Assembly (NCBI GenBank): GCA_900316395.1
Contig: ONCT01000006.1
Location: forward strand, 1 to 51,292
DNA length: 51,292 nt
Direction: 5' to 3'
DNA from: an uncultured Lachnospiraceae bacterium
GTDB taxonomy: Bacteria; Bacillota; Clostridia; Lachnospirales; Lachnospiraceae
Below, piece after piece: positions 8,854-17,351 of the stretch. Within the stretch, counting starts at the first letter, position 1. Every line of letters begins with the position of its first letter. The notes beneath the pieces are model-generated. The model worked only from the letters and a program-made list of their open reading frames with translations. It made no database searches and had not been told where the DNA came from. Position numbers and translations under genes: made by a program.

Positions 8854-9987
8854 TTATAAATTATTAGCATTACTATTGAATTTCGTAAGCTTGGCAAGAA
8901 TGTTAGCAACTGCTTCAAACATCTCAGGTGGTATCTTCTGGCCGATATCACAAGCAGCATATAACGCTCTTGCAACATATACATCTTCCCTGACTAATAT
9001 ATGATTTTGAATTGCCACATCCTTAATTCGTTGTGCAAGATAATCCTGACCTTTGGCAACAACAACAGGGGCATCTTCTTCATCAGGATTATATCGTAGA
9101 GCTACCGCTATGTGTGTAGGGTTGGTGATTACAACATCTGCCTTAGGCACATCCTGCATCATACGCCTCTGTGAAGCCTCTCTCATACGTTGCTTCTGCT
9201 GACCTTTTATCTGAGGATCTCCTTCAGTATCCTTATATTCATCCTTGATTTCCTTCTTAGTCATCTTCATGTCTTCATTGAACTTATGTCTCTGGAATAA
9301 GTAGTCAGCAATGCCAACCACAATATATACAAGGCTTATCCTAATTCCCGTATCAATAATAATATCACCTACAAGCTGTATAGCCTGTGCCAAAGGAATA
9401 TCATATAACAGGAACAATTCATTGGCATGATCCTTAATTGTTATATAAGCTATATAGAATATAAGGAATATCTTAACAATAGATAATCCAAGGTCAAATA
9501 GCGCCTGTTTTGACACTATTCTCTTAAATCCATTAATTGGATTGAATTTACTAAGCTTAGGCATCATTGGCTTAGCTGATACCTTCCACTTAACCTGAAC
9601 TACATTAATAACAAATGCTGCTACAAATCCTATTGCAAAAAAAGGTGCACACATAAGTAACATCTGCAGTACAGCATCAATAAATACGCTGCTAACAGTC
9701 TGTACAGACAATCCTTTTCTATCAGTTGCAATGATATCAGGTATCGCATTAAATACTCTATTATATGCACCAAGCATTCTGTCTCCAATAAATGAGACAA
9801 AAAACCTTAGTGAAAAGAACAATGTCAAAAGTCCTGCCGCATTGCCTAATTCCTTACTTCTGGCAACCTGCCCTTCTTCTCTGGCTTTCTCAAGCTTTTT
9901 GGCTGTAGCTGGCTCTGTTTTCTCTCCACCGTCTCCATCTTTTGCAAAGAACTGGAGATTATATTGCAAAATCAATCTTTCTTCCAC
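8854..9987 (-). CDS. flhB: FlhB, export gate and substrate-specificity switch
   Basis: FlhB switches export from rod/hook to filament proteins when the hook reaches length, in answer to FliK. The 377 residues contain four membrane segments in the first ~215 residues and a cytoplasmic domain with the self-cleavage site NPTH at about 289-292 (in VVITNPTHIAVALRY), so autocleavage should be intact. The N-terminus NLQFFAKDG...GEKTEPATAKKLEKAREEGQVARSKEL is typical. The start shown is a GTG with a modest SD; a TTG four to six codons further in would also be plausible. It is separate from fliR here, unlike clostridial FliR-FlhB fusions. Confidence 0.95.
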   Translation of the reverse strand: MEERLILQYNLQFFAKDGDGGEKTEPATAKKLEKAREEGQVARSKELGNAAGLLTLFFSLRFFVSFIGDRMLGAYNRVFNAIPDIIATDRKGLSVQTVSSVFIDAVLQMLLMCAPFFAIGFVAAFVINVVQVKWKVSAKPMMPKLSKFNPINGFKRIVSKQALFDLGLSIVKIFLIFYIAYITIKDHANELFLLYDIPLAQAIQLVGDIIIDTGIRISLVYIVVGIADYLFQRHKFNEDMKMTKKEIKDEYKDTEGDPQIKGQQKQRMREASQRRMMQDVPKADVVITNPTHIAVALRYNPDEEDAPVVVAKGQDYLAQRIKDVAIQNHILVREDVYVARALYAACDIGQKIPPEMFEAVANILAKLTKFNSNANNL

Positions 9988-10013
9988 AATCTATCCATCT
10001 CTTTTCTGTTCCA

Positions 10014-10802
10014 TTAAGTAACAGGCGTCAGATTATCAACTGTAAGCTGAAGCATATTCTTCATCTCTGTAAAAATGAAATTAGCAATATCAGGCAATAA
10101 GAAAATTGTCAAAAACATTACTGCAAATCCAACTAACACCTTAATCTGAATACCTACAGAAAACATATTCATCTGAGGAGCAACCTTAGCCATAACTCCA
10201 AGAATACAGTTAAGAATCATTATGCAAGCAAATACCGGCAAGGTAATTCTAAAAGCAATAATGAACAAATCAGTTATAAACATAACCGCAGTTGATAACA
10301 GCGAATCAGGATTAATCACCGCACTACCTAAATTAATTACAGAAAACGAATCAATAAGCGCTCTTAGTATGTATTGATGCATATTAGACACAATAAGGAG
10401 CATTAGAAGGAAATAATAATATAAATCACCAGATACTGTAGTCTGGGTCTGAAGCTGAGGATTGAATTCCTGAGCCATTGACAATCCTACGTGCGTATCA
10501 ATCATATTTCCTGCAAAAGTAATAATGGAATTACATATATTTGCCATAAATCCCATAAGCAATCCTGTAATTCCCTCAATTAACACCAAAAACCCATATC
10601 CTAATGTTGTAGTATAACTTGCCGTAGTTGGCGAGACACCATAGAAAACCAATATGGATACGAATATTGACAAGCCAACCTTGATTCGGTTAGGCATATT
10701 TCTCTGTCCATAAAATGGTGCCACAAAAATGAATGTTGATACTCTAACTAATATAAGCAAAAAATATTCAAAAGTATTTAAATCAAAAGTTGCATTAACC
10801 AT
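10014..10802 (-). CDS. fliR: FliR, flagellar export channel protein
   Basis: FliR is one of the three proteins (FliP, FliQ, FliR) that make the export pore in the MS ring. It has 262 residues with about six hydrophobic segments and a typical beginning (NTFEYFLLILVRVSTFIFVAPFYGQRNMPNRIKVGLSIFVSIL) and core (LVLIEGITGLLMGFMANICNSI, GLSMAQEFNPQ). It follows fliQ by four bases and precedes flhB, the standard fliP-fliQ-fliR-flhB-flhA order. Confidence 0.95.
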   Translation of the reverse strand: MVNATFDLNTFEYFLLILVRVSTFIFVAPFYGQRNMPNRIKVGLSIFVSILVFYGVSPTTASYTTTLGYGFLVLIEGITGLLMGFMANICNSIITFAGNMIDTHVGLSMAQEFNPQLQTQTTVSGDLYYYFLLMLLIVSNMHQYILRALIDSFSVINLGSAVINPDSLLSTAVMFITDLFIIAFRITLPVFACIMILNCILGVMAKVAPQMNMFSVGIQIKVLVGFAVMFLTIFLLPDIANFIFTEMKNMLQLTVDNLTPVT

Positions 10803-10806
10803 TATA

Positions 10807-11076
10807 CTAGCCTAAATATAAACTAAAATTCGTCCATAAATCTTCCATAAATCCTGTAAGATTATTAAGAATCCATGACCCAAAAACAATTATGGATAGA
10901 AAAACAGCTATTATCTTAGGAACAAATGTAAGTGTCTGTTCCTGAATAGATGTTACAGTCTGGAAAATACTAATTATTAAGCCCACAACCAAGGAGACAA
11001 GAAGTGGTGGAGCCGCACAAATTATTACATTGAACAAAGCCTCTCTCGCAATATCGAGAACCTGACCTTCAGTCAT
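10807..11076 (-). CDS. fliQ: FliQ, flagellar export channel protein
   Basis: FliQ is a small (89 residues) two-helix membrane subunit of the flagellar export pore. The family pattern is clear: MTEGQVLDIAREAL at the N-terminus, a first membrane helix (APPLLVSLVVGLIISIFQTVTSIQEQTL, with the conserved TSIQEQTLTFVPK loop), then the second helix (IIAVFLSIIVFGSWI). An SD (TTAGGAGG) precedes the ATG. Length is normal. Confidence 0.96.
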   Translation of the reverse strand: MTEGQVLDIAREALFNVIICAAPPLLVSLVVGLIISIFQTVTSIQEQTLTFVPKIIAVFLSIIVFGSWILNNLTGFMEDLWTNFSLYLG

Positions 11077-11098
11077 TGTTAATCCTCCTAATAATCAA

Positions 11099-11920
11099 CT
11101 AATAAAACGTCTTAACGAGATTACCAATTACAAGGTTCCAGCCGTCTGCTAATACAAATAACAGTATCTTGAATGGCATAGAAATTGTAGTCGGCGGCAA
11201 CATCATCATACCCATTGACATAAGCACTGAAGATATTACCATATCTATAACAATAAATGGTATGTATATTAAGAAACCTATGATAAATGCTGTTCTAAGC
11301 TCACTAACAATAAAGCTAGGAACTAATACTGTAAATGGAACATCATCGTAATCCTCGTATTGAACATTAGCAATATCACAAAACAAATCTAAATCCTTAG
11401 TCTGTGTCTGCCCATACATGAAATCTCTTATTGGCTTACCTGCTCTGTCTAGCGCCTCTTCCTGTGTAATCTGACCTTGGTCAAATGGCTGTATGGCCGT
11501 ATCATATATAGTAGAAAACGTTGGCCACATAATAAAGAGTGTCAAAAACAAAGCAAGACCAATCATAACCTGATTGGGCGGCGATGTCTGCGTACCTAAT
11601 GCTGCTCTTGTAAAATGTAATACAACAATAATTCTTGTAAAACTGGTAAGCATTACAAGAATTGAAGGTGCTAATGCTATAACAGTAAGGATGATTAACA
11701 TCTCAACTGTTGCTGAAAGTGAACCTGTATCACCATTAAAGGACAGATTGAAACCTGTTCCGGTTGCAGTCCTCTGATTACTAGCATTAGGAGCATTAGG
11801 CGTTGCGCCATATTCAGTTGCGTATGCTGTGTCACTAAACATCAAGGCACAGCCTATACCAATTGCAACAACCAGACATATTATGCTGGAAATGCAATAT
11901 ATCTTCTTCCACTTACTCAT
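11099..11920 (-). CDS. fliP: FliP, flagellar export channel protein
   Basis: FliP forms the core of the export pore. The 273 residues begin with a basic stretch and a hydrophobic signal-like helix (residues ~9-30), as in other FliP proteins, then about four membrane segments. Diagnostic stretches are [48 protein letters not shown] (about 85-130), [50 protein letters not shown] and a C-terminal ADGWNLV. It sits between fliO and fliQ. Confidence 0.97.
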   Translation of the reverse strand: MSKWKKIYCISSIICLVVAIGIGCALMFSDTAYATEYGATPNAPNASNQRTATGTGFNLSFNGDTGSLSATVEMLIILTVIALAPSILVMLTSFTRIIVVLHFTRAALGTQTSPPNQVMIGLALFLTLFIMWPTFSTIYDTAIQPFDQGQITQEEALDRAGKPIRDFMYGQTQTKDLDLFCDIANVQYEDYDDVPFTVLVPSFIVSELRTAFIIGFLIYIPFIVIDMVISSVLMSMGMMMLPPTTISMPFKILLFVLADGWNLVIGNLVKTFY

Positions 11921-11938
11921 TATAGTATATAAACCCTG

Positions 11939-12313
11939 TCATTTCTTGGATTTCATCTTATCAATGATTTGATTAAAGCCTGTCGTAAATCCCCCATTAT
12001 TACCTGCAGTTCCATCACCAGGCGGATTAACATCAAGGTCTATTAATTCTTCCTTAGTTAATTCCCCTAATAGTGATACTTCATTCTTACTAATACCAAT
12101 AATAAGGTATTTGTCAGTACCACAGGCAATAATCTCAACATATTTATCAGGTGAAACCTTAAGAGTCTCAATTATCTTAAGATTCTTATTATATGAGTGT
12201 CCCTTCTGATAGTTCGCAAGCCATCTGGTTGTAAAATACGCTAATACTAATACAGCAACAAAGCATATTAATACAACAATCAATTGAAAGAAACTCTGAC
12301 CAGTCGAAATCAT
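11939..12313 (-). CDS. fliO: FliO, flagellar export apparatus assembly protein
   Basis: FliO is a poorly conserved membrane protein that helps FliP assemble. The 124 residues have one N-terminal transmembrane helix (about 9-27), then a basic/hydrophobic cytoplasmic region with the family pattern LKIIETLKVSPDKYVEIIACGTDKYLIIGISKNEVSLLGEL. The call rests on this pattern and on its position directly upstream of fliP. There is a nine-base gap to cheY. Confidence 0.88.
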   Translation of the reverse strand: MISTGQSFFQLIVVLICFVAVLVLAYFTTRWLANYQKGHSYNKNLKIIETLKVSPDKYVEIIACGTDKYLIIGISKNEVSLLGELTKEELIDLDVNPPGDGTAGNNGGFTTGFNQIIDKMKSKK

Positions 12314-12321
12314 TTAAGCTC

Positions 12322-12684
12322 CTATCCAATAACTTTCTTAACAGCTTCTAGTACACGTTCAGCCTGGAAAGGTTTAACTATAAAGTCCTTCGCTCCTGAT
12401 TGAATTGCTTCAATAACCATTGCCTGCTGTCCCATAGCTGAGCACATGATAACACAAGCATTAGGATCCTTCTCTCTAATACCCTTAAGAGCATCAATAC
12501 CATCCATCTCAGGCATTGTGATATCCATAAGTACCAAATCAGGACTGAATTCTTGATAAGCTTCGATAGCCTTAACGCCATTCTCAGCCTCTCCTACAAC
12601 ATTGTAGCCATTCTTAGTAAGAATGTCCTTAATCATCATTCTCATAAATGCTGCATCATCACAAATCAAAATATTCTTTGCCAT
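12322..12684 (-). CDS. cheY: CheY chemotaxis response regulator
   Basis: This is a 120-residue stand-alone receiver domain. CheY-P binds FliM/FliY in the switch and changes rotation. The acidic pocket is D9-D10 (ICDDAAF), the phosphorylation site is Asp54 (LVLMDITMPEMDG), the switch Thr/Ser lies in VIMCSAMG and the conserved Lys in FIVKPF. It sits inside the switch/export block between fliY and fliO, as in Bacillus, which supports CheY over other single receivers. An AAGGAG SD precedes the ATG. Confidence 0.95.
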   Translation of the reverse strand: MAKNILICDDAAFMRMMIKDILTKNGYNVVGEAENGVKAIEAYQEFSPDLVLMDITMPEMDGIDALKGIREKDPNACVIMCSAMGQQAMVIEAIQSGAKDFIVKPFQAERVLEAVKKVIG

Positions 12685-12702
12685 CTCATTAATCTCCTTG
12701 TT

Positions 12703-13875
12703 TTATTTCATGATTTCGGTAATTCTAATACCAAATGATTCTTCAATAACTACTACTTCACCTTTGGCAACATACTTGCCATTTACTAACACATCTATTG
12801 GTTCACCAGCAATCTTGTTAAGTTCTAGAATTGTTCCTGGTGCGAAATCGAGTATCTCCTGAATTGACTTGTGGGTTCTTCCAAGCTCTACTGTAACTTC
12901 AAGTGGAACATCCATAATCAAATCAATATTCTCAGGCTGTAATGCCGTTGGGTAAGTACCTGCAAAAGGCTGGAATTGTGCTGGCTGCACATTAACCTGT
13001 TGCTGAGGCTGTGGCATTGCCATCTGTTGCATCTGCATATCTGGCATAGGTGCTGCAGGAGGCGGTGCCGCCGCAGGTGCCGGAGCTGGTGCAGGTGCTG
13101 GTGCTGGAGCCGGCTCTGGAGCAGGTGCTGGGGCCGGTTCTTCTGAAAATGCCTCATCATTAACAGTGGAATCTGAATCATCTTCCATGTTAGATATAAT
13201 AGATGAACACATCTCCTTAACCAAAGGTATTGGGTATAACTGCATTAAAAAGCTGTCTACCAAATCTCCAATTATTAACCTAAACGAAATCTTAACGAAG
13301 TTCTCTTTTAGAAAAGCATCAATTGAACTTCCATCTCCTGACTCATGTAAGTCAATTAAGTCTGATGAAGGCGGGCTAATATCTACCATCATATTAAGCA
13401 TGGTAGAAAGTGATGTAGCACTAGATCCCATCATCTGATTCATTGCCTCACTAATAGCACTAAGATGAATCTCACCAAGTTCACCTTCGAGATTAGTACC
13501 ATCTCCTCCCATCATAAGGTCTGTAATAACCTTAACATCATGCTCAGATAATACTAATACGTTACTTCCATTAAGACCCTTTGTATAAGAAATCTTAATC
13601 AGTACACAAGGCTTCTCATATTCTTCAACGATATCATTCCAACAAGCCAGGCTAACAACTGGAGTTGAAATATCAACCTTCTTATTAACCAGAGAGAAAA
13701 GTGTGGTTGCTGCCGTTCCCATACTAATGTTGGCAACTTCACCAATAGTATCAATCTCCTGCTCAGTAAGCTCGTTTTGGATTGAACTATCTCCTCCATC
13801 TCCTCCGCCGCCATCTTCTGCATTACTTTGAGCAAATAGCGCGGCTATTTCTTCTTCTGATAAAACATCACTCAT
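12703..13875 (-). CDS. fliY: FliY (FliN-type switch protein with CheC-like domain)
   Basis: FliY is the C-ring switch protein of Gram-positive and related bacteria, combining a CheY-P phosphatase-like part with a FliN domain. Its 390 residues comprise an N-terminal peptide SDVLSEEEIAALFAQ (CheY-binding-like, similar to FliM); a CheC-like region with the active-site motif GEVANISMGTAAT near residue 42 and a second E..N motif in SAISEAMNQMMGSSA; a Pro/Ala then Met/Gln-rich linker (about 240-300); and a C-terminal FliN/SpoA domain (DVPLEVTVELGRTHKSIQEILDFAPGTILEL). The gene overlaps the fliM stop by four bases. Confidence 0.94.
   Translation of the reverse strand: MSDVLSEEEIAALFAQSNAEDGGGGDGGDSSIQNELTEQEIDTIGEVANISMGTAATTLFSLVNKKVDISTPVVSLACWNDIVEEYEKPCVLIKISYTKGLNGSNVLVLSEHDVKVITDLMMGGDGTNLEGELGEIHLSAISEAMNQMMGSSATSLSTMLNMMVDISPPSSDLIDLHESGDGSSIDAFLKENFVKISFRLIIGDLVDSFLMQLYPIPLVKEMCSSIISNMEDDSDSTVNDEAFSEEPAPAPAPEPAPAPAPAPAPAPAAAPPPAAPMPDMQMQQMAMPQPQQQVNVQPAQFQPFAGTYPTALQPENIDLIMDVPLEVTVELGRTHKSIQEILDFAPGTILELNKIAGEPIDVLVNGKYVAKGEVVVIEESFGIRITEIMK
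13048..13140 (-). repeat. Pro-Ala coding repeat in the fliY linker
   Basis: This is a low-complexity stretch of alternating Pro and Ala codons inside fliY, encoding roughly 30 residues of PAPAPA type with a few Glu. At DNA level it is a degenerate hexamer repeat and visibly more GC-rich than its surroundings. It should make a stiff, extended linker between the CheC-like and FliN domains. Confidence 0.75.
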
Positions 13876-14858
13876 TCTTCTTCCTCCCTAACTATTGTTG
13901 TAATTCTAACAGCATAGTTTTTGCCGGAAGAACCCGGCATGGCGGTAAACTTCTTCATATCTCCAACATATATATCAAGTTCACTGTCTACCTTCTTATC
14001 TAATCTTATTATGTCGCCAACTTGAAGTGCACCAAAATCAGCAACTGATATAACATTATTACCAAGTACTGCTTTGACGGGAATAACTGCTTTCGCAATT
14101 AATGCCTCAATGTCTTCAGCATATTCGTAGCCTTCCCTTTCCTGCATATTAGAATACCAGAACTTAGTATTCAACTTGTCCATTACAGACTCAATTGTTA
14201 TATAAGGAAGGCACACATTCATAAGGCCTTCAACTTCGCCAATCTTAATATTAACTGTAACAATAGCAATCATCTCGGAAGGAGAAATAATCTGAGCGAA
14301 CTGCGAATTAGTCTCAATTCTCTCTAGTCTAGGAACTACATCTACAACGTTAGACCAAGGTTCACGAAGTAGTTCAACACAGGCAACCATGATTCTCTCA
14401 ATAATCGATAACTCAATCTCCGAGAAATCTCTTACCTTGTCTAATGGTTCTCCTTCGCCACCAAGCATTCTATCAACAATAGCATATCCTAGCTTGGAAG
14501 CCATCTCCATTATAATACTTCCCTCTAATGGTGCAAAATCAACAATTCCAAGCAATACCGGATTAGATAATGCATTAGAGAATTCCATATATGTTACAGC
14601 CTCAGAGTTCATTACTTCAACCTGAACATTCTTACGAAGATATACCGGCAGGTTGGTTGATAATAATCTACCATAGTGCTCAAATATAATCTCTAGTGTT
14701 CTAAGATGCTCTTTCGAAAACTTGGAAGGACGAGCGAAATCGTAGTCTTTGACTTGCTTCTCATTACTACTATTCTTCATCTCCTCCGCATCAATTTCAC
14801 CGGAGCTAAGTGCTTGTAACAGGTTGTCAATCTCGCTCTGAGATAATACGTCTCCCAC
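13872..14858 (-). CDS. fliM: FliM, flagellar motor switch protein
   Basis: FliM forms the C ring and binds CheY-P. The 328 residues include the N-terminal CheY-binding peptide (MGDVLSQSEIDNLLQAL), a linker, the middle CheC-like domain (YDFARPSKFSKEHLRTLEIIFEHYGRLLSTNL, GGEGEPL) without phosphatase residues, and a C-terminal SpoA domain (VKAVLGNNVISVADFGALQVGDIIRLDKKVDSELDIYV). Both FliM and FliY start with the same kind of EIxxLxxA peptide, so CheY-P has two potential docking sites. It lies between fliL and fliY. Confidence 0.96.
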   Translation of the reverse strand: MGDVLSQSEIDNLLQALSSGEIDAEEMKNSSNEKQVKDYDFARPSKFSKEHLRTLEIIFEHYGRLLSTNLPVYLRKNVQVEVMNSEAVTYMEFSNALSNPVLLGIVDFAPLEGSIIMEMASKLGYAIVDRMLGGEGEPLDKVRDFSEIELSIIERIMVACVELLREPWSNVVDVVPRLERIETNSQFAQIISPSEMIAIVTVNIKIGEVEGLMNVCLPYITIESVMDKLNTKFWYSNMQEREGYEYAEDIEALIAKAVIPVKAVLGNNVISVADFGALQVGDIIRLDKKVDSELDIYVGDMKKFTAMPGSSGKNYAVRITTIVREEEE

Positions 14859-14887
14859 GCTTACTCACCACCTTTATTTAAGTAATT

Positions 14888-15427
14888 TTATTGATAAGTA
14901 GCACTTGAGAATCCAACATCTACTATAAAGTCATCAACACCGTATAGGTCTTGAATTGCCTTCAATATCTCGTTTTGAATTGCCCTTTGATCGTCTCTTA
15001 CCTCTTCAATGGTATGTTTAGAAACTACATCATTAATCTTATTAGTAATCAAGCTCTTCTTAGAATCAAGGGTTTCTTTGTATTCTTTATATGAATCACT
15101 CTCTGTATTGATAGAAAGAGATACCTTAAGTACAGCATAATGATCCTTGCCATCAGCACCCTTCTTAAGATTGATTGTCATACCCTTATCATCCTTAGGG
15201 TCATTAACATCATATACTTCAAGTTTGTCAATAGAATATGAGCCTGAGCCACCAGACTCTTCGTTGGCACCTGCTTTCTGCTCTAAATCAATAGCCGTTG
15301 CAACAGATGTTACTAAACTATTGGCTTGCTTAACATATGGTACAAGTACGAATGTAATAATTCCTGTTAGAACAAGATTAATAAGCACAAGTACAAATGT
15401 AATTACAGCTAATAAATTCTTCTTCAT
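14888..15427 (-). CDS. fliL: FliL, stator-associated basal body protein
   Basis: FliL surrounds and supports the stator units. Its 179 residues show a short cytoplasmic N-terminus, one transmembrane helix (about 5-30), a disordered Gly/Ser-rich stretch and an extracytoplasmic FliL domain, with KDHYAVLKVSLSINTES, LITNKINDVVSKHTIEEV and a C-terminal VDDFIVDVGFSSATYQ. An SD (GAGG) precedes the ATG. The motA-motB-fliL-fliM order supports the call; sequence conservation in this family is low. Confidence 0.9.
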   Translation of the reverse strand: MKKNLLAVITFVLVLINLVLTGIITFVLVPYVKQANSLVTSVATAIDLEQKAGANEESGGSGSYSIDKLEVYDVNDPKDDKGMTINLKKGADGKDHYAVLKVSLSINTESDSYKEYKETLDSKKSLITNKINDVVSKHTIEEVRDDQRAIQNEILKAIQDLYGVDDFIVDVGFSSATYQ

Positions 15428-15443
15428 TACTAAACCTCACTAA

Positions 15444-16265
15444 TTAAACATCAGATGTATATGAATTATATATCTTAATCTCAACTCTTCTGTTCCTTGC
15501 TCTTCCTTCCGGAGTTGAATTATCCGCAATAGGAACATAATCTCCTCGACCAGATGACTTAATATGATCTGGTGGAACTGTTGAATATTGTCTTATAATA
15601 TCAGCCACATCCAAGGCTCTATACATGGAAAGAACATTATTGTTCTCGTATTTACTAAAGCCACTTATTGGTACATTGTCCGTATGACCTTCAACATCAA
15701 TCTCATTACTCGGATAAGAATCAATTATAGCGGCTAATTTCTCGATAATCGGCCTTGCCTCTTCCTTAACTGTCGCATCACCAGAATCAAAAAGCAATGC
15801 TCCATTAAGGGTAAGCTTAACATATTGTCCATTAAACTCCGTTTCAACCACATTTTGCAACGCAGCTGCTTGAAGTGCCTGCTCTATCTGTTCAGCCATC
15901 CTCTCGCTCTCCGCAGTAGTCTGTTGAATATACTCATCCTTCTGCTCCTGCTCTACTGGAGCCATCTGATCTTGCTCATTCTGACCTTCAGATCCAGAAG
16001 ACAGATTAAGGAACATATCGAACTGCTCAAGCATCTGTGTACCTGAAGATATCAATTGACCTTCTCCAACAGATGTTCCTCCCGAAGGAAGTACTGAGAA
16101 TGACTCTTGAAATGAAGCAACTATCATCTCGAACTTCTCTGCATCTACAGTAGACATAGAGAACAGCAATACGAAGAAGCAAAGAAGCAAATTCATTAGG
16201 TCACTAAAGGTGGCCATCCAGGCAGGGGAGCCTTTTGGTGGATCTTCTTGTTTCTTCTTAGCCAC
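15444..16265 (-). CDS. motB: MotB/MotS-type stator protein
   Basis: MotB anchors the stator to peptidoglycan and carries the ion-binding Asp. This is Asp22 in the single membrane helix (WMATFSDLMNLLLCFFVLLF). A long Gln/Glu-rich periplasmic linker follows (about 75-125), then an OmpA-type peptidoglycan-binding domain with VEGHTDNVPI and the late GRGDYVPIADNSTPEGRARNRRVEI. The Cys-Phe-Phe after the Asp helix is seen in sodium-type PomB/MotS proteins. Start and the preceding motA stop share one base. Confidence 0.95.
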   Translation of the reverse strand: MAKKKQEDPPKGSPAWMATFSDLMNLLLCFFVLLFSMSTVDAEKFEMIVASFQESFSVLPSGGTSVGEGQLISSGTQMLEQFDMFLNLSSGSEGQNEQDQMAPVEQEQKDEYIQQTTAESERMAEQIEQALQAAALQNVVETEFNGQYVKLTLNGALLFDSGDATVKEEARPIIEKLAAIIDSYPSNEIDVEGHTDNVPISGFSKYENNNVLSMYRALDVADIIRQYSTVPPDHIKSSGRGDYVPIADNSTPEGRARNRRVEIKIYNSYTSDV

Positions 16266-17059
16266 TAGCCTTCACCTCCGCCTTCTTCATCTTGTTCAAA
16301 CGCTCCTCTATCCTTAGGAGGTAGGAACGTCTTAAGCTTCTCTTCAATTACACGAGGGTTCTCGCCTGCTTGAATAGAAAGAAGTCCTTCTACGGTAATT
16401 TCTTTTACCATAATCTCAAGACTATTATTAACTGTTAACTTCTCTGCTGTCGGACTTGCCAGCCAGTTAGCAATTACTGAACCATATAATGTTGTAATCA
16501 AAGCAACCGCCATTGAAGGTCCAATGGTTGATGCATCTTCCATGTTATTAAGCATCTGGATAAGACCAATAAGAGTACCAATCATACCCCAGGCAGGACC
16601 CATCTCAGCCCATTTCTCCCAAAACTTAATAACCTTCTTGTGTCGAGCTTCTATTGATACAAGGTCAGTCTCTAGAATTCCTCTTACGAGTTCTGGATCA
16701 GTACCATCGACAACAAGCATTATTCCTTTTTTTAGAAAATCATCTTCAATATCGCCAGCAGCTTCTTCAAGAGCAAGAAGACCTTCTTTTCTTGCTACAT
16801 TAGACATGTCAATTATATTAGTAATAACGTCATTGATATTACCAGCCTTAGGCTCTTTTATTGAAAGTAATATACCTTTTAAACCATTAATGAAATCTTT
16901 AAGCTTCATGGAGCCTAAAGTGGACATCAGCGACCCACCAAATGTAATAATAAATGATGGCAAATCCAAATAACTAGGAATAGAACCATTATTAGCAATG
17001 ATTCCAAAAACCATAAGTCCTATACCGCCGACTAATCCGACAAGAGACGCTATATCCAA
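16265..17059 (-). CDS. motA: MotA/MotP-type stator protein
   Basis: MotA forms the ion channel of the stator. It has 264 residues with four membrane segments. The cytoplasmic loop carries the motor-contact charges (EARHKKVIKFWEKWAEMGPAWG). Helix 3 reads GMIGTLIGLIQMLNNM and helix 4 MAVALITTLYGSVIANWL; the Thr residues in both match sodium-type PomA/MotP rather than proton-type MotA. The start is a TTG at 17059 with AGGTGG at suitable spacing; no upstream ATG fits. It is the first gene after the terminator that follows flgE, and a weak promoter can be drawn upstream. Confidence 0.94.
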   Translation of the reverse strand: MDIASLVGLVGGIGLMVFGIIANNGSIPSYLDLPSFIITFGGSLMSTLGSMKLKDFINGLKGILLSIKEPKAGNINDVITNIIDMSNVARKEGLLALEEAAGDIEDDFLKKGIMLVVDGTDPELVRGILETDLVSIEARHKKVIKFWEKWAEMGPAWGMIGTLIGLIQMLNNMEDASTIGPSMAVALITTLYGSVIANWLASPTAEKLTVNNSLEIMVKEITVEGLLSIQAGENPRVIEEKLKTFLPPKDRGAFEQDEEGGGEG

Positions 17060-17133
17060 AACTAAACACCACCTAATAAATATTATGTATTCTTAAAAAA
17101 CTACGCAAAAATGCATAATCATACATTTACTTA

Positions 17134-17162
17134 ATCTTACTAGATTTTAACTATCTTGTCTA
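17134..17162 (-). promoter_or_regulatory. Candidate sigma-A promoter for motA unit
   Basis: On the minus strand TAGACA (17162-17157) and TAAGAT (17139-17134) are separated by 17 bases, 75 bases upstream of the motA TTG. The match to consensus is 5/6 and 4/6. The surrounding 290-base interval is very AT-rich, so chance matches are likely. The need for a promoter here follows from the terminator after flgE. Confidence 0.35.
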
Positions 17163-17312
17163 CATAATTTTGAATATTATTTATTCAATTTTTACTAAAT
17201 ATAGTGTTTTTTTTGAAAATATTTTTAATTTTACACAATTTAAGGTAAAATGTTATGATTTTATATTATATATAGAAGAATAATTAGGTTAGATAAGCTA
17301 TATACCTAAATC

Positions 17313-17337
17313 AAAAACCCCTGCCATAAGGCAGGGG
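17313..17337 (-). terminator. Rho-independent terminator after flgE
   Basis: An 8-bp perfect stem (CCCCTGCC / GGCAGGGG) with a TTAT loop is followed on the minus strand by TTTTT. It begins 14 bases past the flgE stop. It should end, at least partly, transcripts from flgB-flgE. The remainder of 17060-17312 is AT-rich with no credible gene. Confidence 0.9.
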
Positions 17338-17351
17338 AACTATTACATTAA

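Noticed and set aside
13048..13140. Possible CRISPR-like short repeats
   Set aside because: The periodicity is Pro-Ala codon repetition within fliY; there are no spacers and no cas genes.
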